Source: Burkholderia sp. (GTDB lineage Bacteria; Pseudomonadota; Gammaproteobacteria; Burkholderiales; Burkholderiaceae). Taken from it: a DNA stretch of 6,118 nucleotides. The translations under genes and the position numbers were made by a program. This document shows positions 1 to 5,813 of the stretch, in pieces (positions within the stretch are counted from its first letter, which is position 1; each line of letters starts with the position of its first letter). The stretch lies in the NCBI RefSeq assembly GCF_018375725.1, contig NZ_JAHACR010000262.1, forward strand, positions 1 to 6,118. The letters are read 5' to 3'. A model generated the notes under the pieces. The model saw nothing but the letters and a program-made list of their open reading frames with translations, had not been told where the DNA came from and made no database searches.

Positions 1-17
1 TGCGTATTCCGGCGAAC

Positions 18-166
18 GTGATCACGCATTTCGGCGGATCGTGATCATGGATTCCGAATGATCGTGATCACCCGTTTCGGTTGATCGTGATCGCTGATCA
101 CAGGTTTCCGAAACGCGTGATCACGATGCCGGAATGAGCGATCACGGGACCGAAACGGGTGATCAC
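18..166. repeat. Array of eight GTGATCAC-type palindromes with dyad symmetry (IS21 left-end region)
   Basis: GTGATCAC or a one- to two-base variant occurs at 18-25, 41-48, 64-71, 87-94, 94-101, 117-124, 138-145 and 159-166. Successive centres are 23, 23, 23, 7, 23, 21 and 21 bp apart, about two helical turns. The flanks alternate between a TTTCGG block and an ATTCCG block. The first half reads ATCGTGATCAC followed by TTTCGG; the second half is the reverse complement order. For example 61-80 matches the reverse complement of 108-127 at 19/20, and 64-80 matches that of 150-166 at 17/17. The dyad centre is near 94. The likely role is a multi-site binding platform for IstA, as in IS21 terminal repeats. 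It could also be the abutted ends of two IS copies. No gene is seen in 1-258. Confidence 0.8.
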
Positions 167-238
167 GTAACCGGAACGTAATCCGGGTTTGAGTCTGGCG
201 GTGGCGTTGCGCATGTATTCACCGACGGCGTTAGCCTG

Positions 239-256
239 CTCCCTTTTTTGCGGGAG
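239..256 (+). promoter_or_regulatory. Possible Shine-Dalgarno-sequestering hairpin before istA
   Basis: CTCCC (239-243) can pair with GGGAG (252-256) across an 8-nt T-rich loop. The 3' arm is the best Shine-Dalgarno for istA, placed 8 nt before ATG 265. A 5-bp G/C-rich stem could limit ribosome access. It is short and may be chance; the same layout in longer form precedes ritA. Confidence 0.35.
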
Positions 257-264
257 AAGTGCCG

Positions 265-1821
265 ATGCCGACACCTCGGATGAGCATGCGCAAATTGAAG
301 GAAGTCCTGCGACTAAAGTGGGCGTGTGGCCTGACGCATCGGCAGATCAGCCGGGCTATCGGCATCAGCGTCGGTGCCGTCTCGAAGTTCGCGGCCCAAG
401 CCAGCCAGGCGGGACTCGATTGGGCGGCAGCCGAAGCAATGTCCGACGACGAACTGGACGCGCGCCTGAGGCCTGCGGCAACCAATGCCGCGGCGACGAC
501 GACGCGACGCATCGAGCCCGACTACACGGCATTGCATCGCGAGCTGCGCCGCAAGGGCGTGACGCTGCAACTGCTGTGGGAAGAATACGCTGAAGCGAAC
601 CCCGGCCAGCGGACGTACCGCTACACGCAGTTCTGCCAGAAGTACAAGGACTGGGCGAAGTCGATCAAGCGCTCGATGCGTCAGCAGCACCGCGCCGGCG
701 AGAAGCTGTTCGCGGACTTCGCGGGTCCCACCGTGCCGGTCCTGGCGAGCGATGGCGGCGTCGAGTTCGAGGCGCACGTGTTCGTTGCCGTGCTCGGCGC
801 ATCCAACTACACGTTCGCGTGCGCGACGCGCACCGAGACGATGGCGGACTGGATCGGCAGCCTGTGCGATGCGCTAGAGTTCATTGGCGGCGTGCCCGAG
901 CTGCTCGTGCCCGACAACCCGAAGGCGCTGATCGCGCGACCCGACCGTTACGAACCCGGACTCGGCACGACCACGCAGGACTTCGTGAACCACTACGGCA
1001 CCGCGATGCTGCCGGCGCGTCCGCGCAAACCGCAGGACAAGGCCAAGGTCGAAGTCGGCGTGCAGATCGTCGAGCGCTGGGTGCTGGCCCGACTGCGCCA
1101 CTATCGCTTCTACAGTCTGGCTGAACTCAACAAGGCGATTGCAGAACTGATCGCCGACCTAAACCAGCGCCCGTTCAAGCGGCTCGAAGGCAACCGGCGT
1201 GAATGGTTCGAACGGCTGGACCAACCCGTCCTGCGCCCGTTGCCCGTGCGTCGCTACGAGATCGCCACCTTCCAGAAGTGCCGTGTGAACATCGATTACC
1301 ACGTCGATGTCGGCGGCCACTATTACAGCGTCCCGCATAGCCTCGCACGGCAGGAGGTCTGGGCGCGTATCACACGCCACGGCGTAGAGATCCTGCATGG
1401 CGGCAAGCGTGTCGCTGCGCACGCTCGCTCGCGCCTCAAAGGCAAACACACGACCATCGCCGAACACATGCCGGCTGCGCATCGCGCGCACATGGAATGG
1501 ACGCCTGGGCGCCTGCTCAACTGGGGCGCATCCGTCGGCCCCGGCGCCGAGGCTGTCGTGCGGCATCTGCTGACCAACAAACCTCACCCCGAGATGGGCT
1601 ATCGCGCCTGTCTCGGTCTTCTCTCGCTCGCGCGCAAGTACGGCAAACACCGCCTCGAGGCCGCATGCCAGCGTGCATTGAAGATCGGCTCGCCCACGCG
1701 TCGCTCCGTGCTGTCAATCCTGGAAGCGGGACTTGACCTGCAGCCCTCGCTCCCGACCACGCCCGCCGAATGGCGCTCGCCCGAGCACGAGAACGTGCGC
1801 GGCCCCGACTACTACCACTGA
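265..1821 (+). CDS. istA: IS21-family DDE transposase IstA
   Basis: IstA is the transposase that binds the IS ends and carries out strand cleavage and joining, working with the ATPase IstB. The predicted protein is 518 aa, within the usual range for the family (about 390-520). Residues ~15-53 form a helix-turn-helix ([20 protein letters not shown]) for binding the end repeats. The integrase-like catalytic core runs from ~145 to 270, with D151 in FADFAG, D217 in LLVPDN and E263 in KAKVEVGV giving a complete DDE triad with a 45-residue D-E gap. The basic C-terminal half contains the beta-rich stretch HYYSVPHSL typical of the family. I chose ATG 265 because GGGAG at 252-256 sits 8 nt upstream. 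GTG 259 is in frame but only 2 nt from that site. The frame is intact with no missing catalytic residue. It heads an istA-istB operon, with 16 nt to istB. Confidence 0.95.
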
Positions 1822-1837
1822 CCCGAAGGAGGTCACG

Positions 1838-2341
1838 ATGTTGATGCAGCACACCCTTACCCAGCTAAAGGCGCTCAAACTGGACGGCATGGCTCGCGCG
1901 TTCGAGGAGCAGTCAACGCTCACGGCAAGCACCAGCCTGTCATTCGAGGAACGCGTGGGCATGCTCGTAGATCGCGAGCTGGCCTGGCGTGATACGCGAC
2001 GACTCGAACGTTTGCTGCGCGCCGCGAAGCTCAAGAACCCACAGGCCTGCGTCGAAGACATTGAATACCGGCAAACCCGTGGGCTGGACCAGCGCATCGT
2101 CGCCACGCTCGCCGGCTGCGACTGGGTGCGCAATGCTCAGAACCTGATCCTGACCGGCCCCACCGGCGCGGGCAAGACGTGGCTCGCTTGCGCGTTCGGC
2201 CAGCAGGCGTGCCGGCAGGGCTTCTCCGTGTTCTATGTGCGCGTCGCGCGGCTGTTCGAAGAGCTGAAAATCGCGCACGGCGACGGCAGCTTCACACGTC
2301 GGCTTGCGCAACTCGCGAAGATTGATGTGCTGATCCTCGAC
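1838..2341 (+). pseudogene. istB: IstB helper ATPase, N-terminal part (interrupted by the RIT element)
   Basis: IstB is the AAA+ (DnaC-like) ATPase that assembles on target DNA and directs the IstA transposase. ATG 1838 follows a strong AAGGAGG (1826-1832) with a 5-nt spacer. The 168 intact codons cover the N-terminal IstB domain ([13 protein letters not shown], then [14 protein letters not shown]) and Walker A, GPTGAGKT at residues 107-114. The coding sequence ends inside Walker B: VLILD (164-168) is present but the next residues, DWGLQ, lie at 5814 onward. Reading continues into the inserted element for 32 foreign codons to a TAG at 2438-2440, giving a possible 200-aa chimera. Joined to 5814-6059 the frame is kept and yields 249 aa, a normal IstB length, so insertion is the only damage seen. 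Confidence 0.93.
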
Positions 2342-2368
2342 TTATGTGCAGCGCGCGGTTATGTGGAG
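2336..2368 (+). repeat. RIT left terminal inverted repeat (33 bp)
   Basis: This 33-bp sequence matches the reverse complement of 5755-5787 at 32/33; the only difference is C2349 against the complement of A5774. It contains two direct copies of TTATGTG (2342-2348 and 2359-2365), 17 bp start to start, separated by a GCGCGCGG-rich spacer. Its first six bases, CTCGAC (2336-2341), are also coding sequence of istB (Leu-Asp), so the edge of the element is ambiguous by up to 6 bp. Confidence 0.92.
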
Positions 2369-2415
2369 TTTCCCTCTGGGCGCTGCTTCGGCGCCGCGTT
2401 GTGCCAGGAGTCCGT

Positions 2416-2424
2416 CAACATAAC
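2416..2424 (-). repeat. Inner inverted copy of the RIT end motif, left side
   Basis: CAACATAAC is the inverted form of the TTATGT motif of the terminal repeat and matches CAACATTAC (5800-5808) in the right-end palindrome at 8/9. It mirrors a third motif copy at the right end (5700-5709), so it may be an accessory recombinase site. The rest of 2369-2475 is non-coding leader with no clear promoter; GGCGC/GCGCC (2379-2383 and 2391-2395) could form a small hairpin. Confidence 0.5.
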
Positions 2425-2447
2425 TTCGTCGTGGGAGTAGCGTAGTT

Positions 2448-2470
2448 CCTCCGATCACCGTATTCGGAGG
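2448..2470 (+). promoter_or_regulatory. Hairpin that sequesters the ritA Shine-Dalgarno
   Basis: CCTCCGA (2448-2454) pairs perfectly with TCGGAGG (2464-2470) over a 9-nt loop, and U2447-G2471 can extend it by a wobble pair. The 3' arm contains GGAGG (2466-2470), the ritA ribosome binding site 5 nt before ATG 2476. The 5' arm is therefore an anti-Shine-Dalgarno. In mRNA this would reduce ritA translation, and that of the coupled ritB and ritC. A DNA operator with the same dyad is an alternative. The pairing is seen; regulation is inferred. Confidence 0.55.
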
Positions 2471-2475
2471 GCACC

Positions 2476-3693
2476 ATGCTTCAGGAATTGTTTCCGAAGG
2501 TATATCGCCGCTATGAGGGATCCCGGTTCGCCGCCGATCTTGAGGGTTTCGCTGCCTGGTTGCGTCGAAGCGGATATTCTCGCAACAGCACCTGCGATCA
2601 TTTGTTTCGGGCAAAGCAAACGCTTGAACGCATCGACGGCGCCGAGCCCGGTGGAGCGTTTGCCAGCGAGCATCTATACACGGCATTTACGTCATCGCGA
2701 TTCCCTGCGCTGTATCGAGGCACACAGCGAGCATTCGAACGCTTCCTGTCTTCGCGAGGCAGATTGATTCGGGCCGAACCGGATGACCCATTCGGAGCCC
2801 TGCGCGGTCACTATCTACAGCACCTTCGCGAGCTACGAGGATTCGCCGCCGCGACCGTCGCCCAGCACGACTCGACTCTCAGGGACTTCCTGAGCCGGAC
2901 AGCATTGCCCGACCAAACGCTGCGGACGTTGAGCGCTACGGACGTCGAGGATTACATCCGGATCAAGAGCCGGGAAGTTACCCGGCAGACGCTGCAGCAC
3001 ATCATTGCGCATCTGAGAGCGTTCTTGCGCTATTGCGAAGACCGTGGCGATATCACGCACGGACTGCATTGCATTGACACGCCACGGACCTATCGTGCCG
3101 AGTTGCCTCCGCGTGCACTCGACTGGAAGCTGGTGCCGAAGCTGGTTAATTCGGTGGACCGTCACAGCCGCACCGGCTGGCGGGATCACGCAGTCCTGCA
3201 TTTGATGGCGTACTACGGTCTACGAGCATCAGAAGTTGCCGCACTCTCGCTGAGTTCTATCAACTGGGAAGCGCGGACGCTTCACGTTCAACAGCGCAAG
3301 ACCCGTTCGGTCCTGGTATTGCCATTGGCGGACAGGACCATAAATCTGCTACGGCGCTATCTCCGGTGTGGCCGCTCTGGAAGTGATTGCCCCGCTTTAT
3401 TCCTACGAGCACGAAGCCCGGCCGGGCCCCTGACCCACTATGGCGTGGTCGAGATCTTTTGCAAGCGCGCCAGGCTGAGTGGCTTGCCAATCACGAACAG
3501 CTCCTCATATGCGCTGCGACACGCGTTCGCGATGCGTCTCCTGGATCGAGGCGTGGGCACGAAGGCCATTGGCGATATCCTGGGACACCGCAGCCTCGAG
3601 AGCACGTGCGTCTACCTGCGACTGGACATTGCCATGTTACGTTCCGTCGCGCTGCAGGTTCCGACGCTCTCGAATTCGCGGAGGCAGCCATGA
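2476..3693 (+). CDS. ritA: RIT tyrosine recombinase A (405 aa)
   Basis: This is a tyrosine-family site-specific recombinase, first of the trio, expected to act with RitB and RitC on the element ends. ATG 2476 follows GGAGGG (2466-2471). The catalytic domain (~215-390) shows R250 in YYGLRASEV, K275 in QQRKTRS, R348 and H349 in YALRHAFAMRLL, H371 in LGHRSLES and the nucleophile Y380, nine residues after H371 as usual. The first His of the H-x-x-R box is Tyr345 instead. Residues ~105-191 look like the usual helical core-binding domain. Residues ~15-100 are an additional helical N-terminal segment (FAAWLRRSGYSRNSTCDHL) that makes this protein 60-80 aa longer than RitB and RitC. The stop TGA (3691-3693) overlaps the ritB start in ATGA, implying translational coupling. 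The symbol follows gene order; ordinary integrase is the broader safe call. Confidence 0.93.
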   Translation: MLQELFPKVYRRYEGSRFAADLEGFAAWLRRSGYSRNSTCDHLFRAKQTLERIDGAEPGGAFASEHLYTAFTSSRFPALYRGTQRAFERFLSSRGRLIRAEPDDPFGALRGHYLQHLRELRGFAAATVAQHDSTLRDFLSRTALPDQTLRTLSATDVEDYIRIKSREVTRQTLQHIIAHLRAFLRYCEDRGDITHGLHCIDTPRTYRAELPPRALDWKLVPKLVNSVDRHSRTGWRDHAVLHLMAYYGLRASEVAALSLSSINWEARTLHVQQRKTRSVLVLPLADRTINLLRRYLRCGRSGSDCPALFLRARSPAGPLTHYGVVEIFCKRARLSGLPITNSSSYALRHAFAMRLLDRGVGTKAIGDILGHRSLESTCVYLRLDIAMLRSVALQVPTLSNSRRQP

Positions 3694-4667
3694 GCATCTC
3701 CACGTCCGTGTTTGCCATGGAGGCTGCGATCACGGATTACGTCGCCCATCAACGCGCCCTCGGTCGTGGCTACCGCAACGAAGAACGCATCCTGCTGTCG
3801 ATGTGTCACTGGCTCGCGCAGTCCTCAGTTCGGGAGCTCGATCAGGCAAGCTTCGATCAATGGTGCGATACCATGCACCATCTGGGGCCGAATACGCGTC
3901 GCGCCAGACAGTTGATGGTGCACAAGTTCTGCCTGTTCAGACAGCGCACCGAGCACGAGTGTTTCGTGCCCAATCCGCTGTACTTCGCGCGACCCTGTCC
4001 GTACATCCGCCCGGTCATTGTGCAGCCGGATCAGGTGGCACGAATGCTGGTCGCGGCCACGCACCTGACGCCGACGCTGGGCTCACCGCTACTACCCGCC
4101 GTGACGCGCATCGCCATTGTGCTCCTGTATACGGCGGGGTTGCGGCGCGGCGAACTGCTGCACCTGACGCTACGAGACGTTGAACCCAAGTCCGGGGTGT
4201 TGCAGATTCGGGAGTCGAAGTTCCACAAGAGTCGGCTGGTGCCGCTATCAACCGGTGCCGCACGCGAACTTCGGCTTTACCTATGCAAGCGCCTCAACGC
4301 TTCGCTCGGCACCGGCCCGGAAACGCCACTGTTGTGCAATACGACACGAGGTCTACGTGGATACACCGGCACGGGAATCAGCCGTCTCATACATGCACTC
4401 TTTGAGCTTGCTGACGTTCGCGATGCCGAGGGACGATGTCCGCGAATTCACGACTTGCGGCATAGCTTTGCAGTCCAGGCTTTGATCCGGTGGTATCGGG
4501 AAGGCGCGGACGTGCAGTCGAATCTCCCGAAACTGGCCATCTACATGGGGCACGTCTCGATCGTATCGACGGCATACTACCTTCCATTCGTTCCGACGAT
4601 CGCGGCGCTCGCAAGTGAACGCTTCGAGAAGCATTTAGGCCACGTGCTCGGCGGGAGTAAGCCATGA
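3690..4667 (+). CDS. ritB: RIT tyrosine recombinase B (325 aa)
   Basis: This is the second tyrosine recombinase of the trio. The reading frame is open 101 codons further upstream, but that part lies wholly within ritA. ATG 3690 has GGAGG (3680-3684) 5 nt before it and overlaps the ritA stop as ATGA, so it is the start. Residues ~8-100 are the helical core-binding domain (ITDYVAHQRALGRGYRNEER). The catalytic domain holds R152 in TAGLRRGEL, K177 or K180 in ESKFHKSR, H254 and R257 in IHDLRHSFAV, H288 in MGHVS and Y297 as likely nucleophile (Y296 is adjacent). All canonical positions are present, so it should be active. An insertion of roughly ten residues between the HxxR box and H288 (RWYREGADVQSNLPK) spaces these motifs more widely than in RitA or RitC, a trait of some integrase subfamilies. 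Its TGA (4665-4667) overlaps the ritC start. Confidence 0.93.
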   Translation: MSISTSVFAMEAAITDYVAHQRALGRGYRNEERILLSMCHWLAQSSVRELDQASFDQWCDTMHHLGPNTRRARQLMVHKFCLFRQRTEHECFVPNPLYFARPCPYIRPVIVQPDQVARMLVAATHLTPTLGSPLLPAVTRIAIVLLYTAGLRRGELLHLTLRDVEPKSGVLQIRESKFHKSRLVPLSTGAARELRLYLCKRLNASLGTGPETPLLCNTTRGLRGYTGTGISRLIHALFELADVRDAEGRCPRIHDLRHSFAVQALIRWYREGADVQSNLPKLAIYMGHVSIVSTAYYLPFVPTIAALASERFEKHLGHVLGGSKP

Positions 4668-5695
4668 AACCGCGCAAACCGACCGAGCTCGGCCGATGTC
4701 TGCTGCGCTTCTTCCAGGACTATCTGCCCACACTGCGCGGCGTCAGCGTGCACACGATACGGAGCTACCGGGATGCCGTCGTCTTGCTGCTGCAGTTCAC
4801 CGCCCGAGAGAGCCGGCGCCCAATCGAAACCCTGGATCTGAGCGATCTGAATGCCGACCACGTAAAACGATTCCTCAAATACCTTGAGTCCGAGCGCGGC
4901 AACAGCATCGCGACGCGCAATGCTCGGCTCGCCGCCATTCATGCATTTGCGCGTTTCGTGATTGCCGAGCATCCCGAACATCTGGCGCCGTTTCAGCAGG
5001 TACTCGGGATACCTTTTAAGCGGGGAGCGCGGGAGGCACCGATCGAATATCTGGAAACGGCTGAGATCGATACACTGCTGACCACCATCGACCAGAGTCG
5101 ACCTGCGGGGCAACGCGACTTTGCACTGTTCGCGCTGATGTTCAACACCGGCGCTCGTGTGCAGGAGATCCTTAATTTGCGGATCTGTGACCTGCGGCTC
5201 GACCCACCACCACAGGTCCGGCTGCGTGGCAAGGGCAACAAGGTGAGAGTGTGTCCGATCTGGCCGCGCACTGCGCAGCTTCTGCGCGAACTCATTCGCA
5301 CTCGTCCCCTGGTCGCCCAAGGCTCGGCCGAACTGCCTGTCTTCGTCAATTGCCGCGGTACTCAGATGAGCCGGTTTGGCGTGAGCTATCTGCTGCGCAA
5401 ATACATGCTCATCGCGAGCACCCGGAACCCAACCCTTGCGCACAAAGAAATCCACCCGCATTCGCTCAGGCATACCACCGCGATTCAGTTGCTGAAGGCC
5501 GGCGTAGACTTTGCGACTATCAGTCAGTGGCTCGGCCACGCGAGCCTGAACACCACGATGCGCTATGCGCGTGCCGATATCGATCTCAAACGTCAGGCAC
5601 TCGCGCAGGTGTTCCCAGAAATCCTCGCGCCTCCACGAGGTGGAGCATTCATCTTGAACGGCGCTGACCTGGTTGGCTGGCTGCGTAGACTTTGA
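4664..5695 (+). CDS. ritC: RIT tyrosine recombinase C (343 aa)
   Basis: This is the third tyrosine recombinase of the trio and looks closest to the XerC/XerD-like integrases. ATG 4664 overlaps the ritB stop as ATGA, with GGGAG (4653-4657) 6 nt upstream. The core-binding domain spans ~10-105 (FFQDYLPTLRGVSVHTIRSY). The catalytic domain has R165 in NTGARVQEIL, K190 or K193 in RGKGNKVR, H266 and R269 in HPHSLRHTTA, H292 in LGHASLNTT and Y301 in MRYARA. The catalytic set is complete. A C-terminal tail of about 40 residues follows the nucleophile, with possible roles in subunit contacts. It is the last gene of the operon; 59 nt separate its TGA from the right inverted repeat. A very long open frame on the opposite strand is a high-GC shadow of this gene. 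Confidence 0.94.
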   Translation: MKPRKPTELGRCLLRFFQDYLPTLRGVSVHTIRSYRDAVVLLLQFTARESRRPIETLDLSDLNADHVKRFLKYLESERGNSIATRNARLAAIHAFARFVIAEHPEHLAPFQQVLGIPFKRGAREAPIEYLETAEIDTLLTTIDQSRPAGQRDFALFALMFNTGARVQEILNLRICDLRLDPPPQVRLRGKGNKVRVCPIWPRTAQLLRELIRTRPLVAQGSAELPVFVNCRGTQMSRFGVSYLLRKYMLIASTRNPTLAHKEIHPHSLRHTTAIQLLKAGVDFATISQWLGHASLNTTMRYARADIDLKRQALAQVFPEILAPPRGGAFILNGADLVGWLRRL

Positions 5696-5699
5696 CCCG

Positions 5700-5709
5700 T
5701 TATGTGCAG
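5700..5709 (+). repeat. Inner copy of the RIT end motif, right side
   Basis: TTATGTGCAG is identical to the start of the left inverted repeat (2342-2351) and is inverted relative to the two CACATAA copies in the adjacent right repeat. Each RIT end therefore has two outer copies in one direction and one inner copy in the other. A role as an accessory recombinase site is inferred. Confidence 0.5.
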
Positions 5710-5750
5710 TCGAGGCGGGCTCAAACCAGGCCGGTTCGCCTTGCTGCACA
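5703..5750 (+). other. Nested stem-loop between ritC and the right inverted repeat
   Basis: TGTGCAG (5703-5709) pairs with CTGCACA (5744-5750), AGGCG (5713-5717) with CGCCT (5737-5741), and AACC (5724-5727) with GGTT (5733-5736). These pairs are collinear and give one interrupted hairpin of 16 bp. It follows the ritC stop by 7 nt. It could slow transcription out of the operon, but there is no following T-run, so it is not a standard intrinsic terminator. A folded DNA recombination site is another possibility. Confidence 0.45.
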
Positions 5751-5754
5751 ATCT

Positions 5755-5787
5755 CTCCACATAACCGCGCGCTACACATAAGTCGAG
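5755..5787 (-). repeat. RIT right terminal inverted repeat (33 bp)
   Basis: This is the inverted partner of 2336-2368, with 32/33 identity. CACATAA occurs at 5758-5764 and 5775-5781, again 17 bp apart, around a GC-rich spacer. The last six bases, GTCGAG (5782-5787), are the inverse of istB CTCGAC and also form the left edge of the palindrome that follows. Confidence 0.92.
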
Positions 5788-5813
5788 TAATGTTGCGCGC
5801 AACATTACTGGAC
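5782..5813. repeat. 32-bp near-palindrome at the right RIT end (candidate recombination core site)
   Basis: Positions 5786-5809 are a perfect 24-bp palindrome (arm AGTAATGTTGCG) centred between 5797 and 5798. Extension to 5782-5813 keeps pairing except G5785 against G5810. The outer edges read GTCGAG on the left and CTGGAC on the right. The left end of the element lacks this palindrome. Inverted TAATGTTG arms around a GC-rich centre fit a tyrosine-recombinase core site, and the sequence belongs to the element because istB codons flank it without it. Function is inferred. Confidence 0.8.

Larger units (their letters stand above)
2342..5813 (+). mobile_element. Recombinase-in-Trio (RIT) element inserted in istB
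   Basis: Three distinct tyrosine recombinase genes in one tightly overlapping operon, flanked by terminal inverted repeats, is the published definition of RIT elements. The element is about 3472 bp, typical of the class, and carries no cargo gene. The inverted repeats lie at 2336-2368 and 5755-5787, and a 32-bp near-palindrome follows the right one (5782-5813). The insertion point is exact: istB codon 168 ends at 2341 and codon 169 begins at 5814. CTCGAC (2336-2341) and CTGGAC (5808-5813) flank the insert as a 5/6 direct repeat, the likely crossover segment. The element lies in the same direction as istAB, so istAB transcripts could read into it. Boundaries are uncertain by up to 6 bp. Confidence 0.92.

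Noticed and set aside
18..166. CRISPR-like array
   Set aside because: The repeats are 8-12 bp palindromes with 9-15 bp related spacers in two orientations; CRISPR repeats are longer, one-directional and separated by unique spacers.
189..593. 134-codon frame starting at TTG 189
   Set aside because: It overlaps istA in another frame, has no homology-like motif and no ribosome binding site.
3387..3689. 101-codon upstream extension of the ritB frame
   Set aside because: It lies entirely inside ritA, and ATG 3690 has a good Shine-Dalgarno and an ATGA overlap with the ritA stop.
5791..5813. Promoter created at the predicted circle junction (TTATGT as -10)
   Set aside because: With 15-18 bp spacing the available -35 hexamers match the consensus poorly, so this is not supported.
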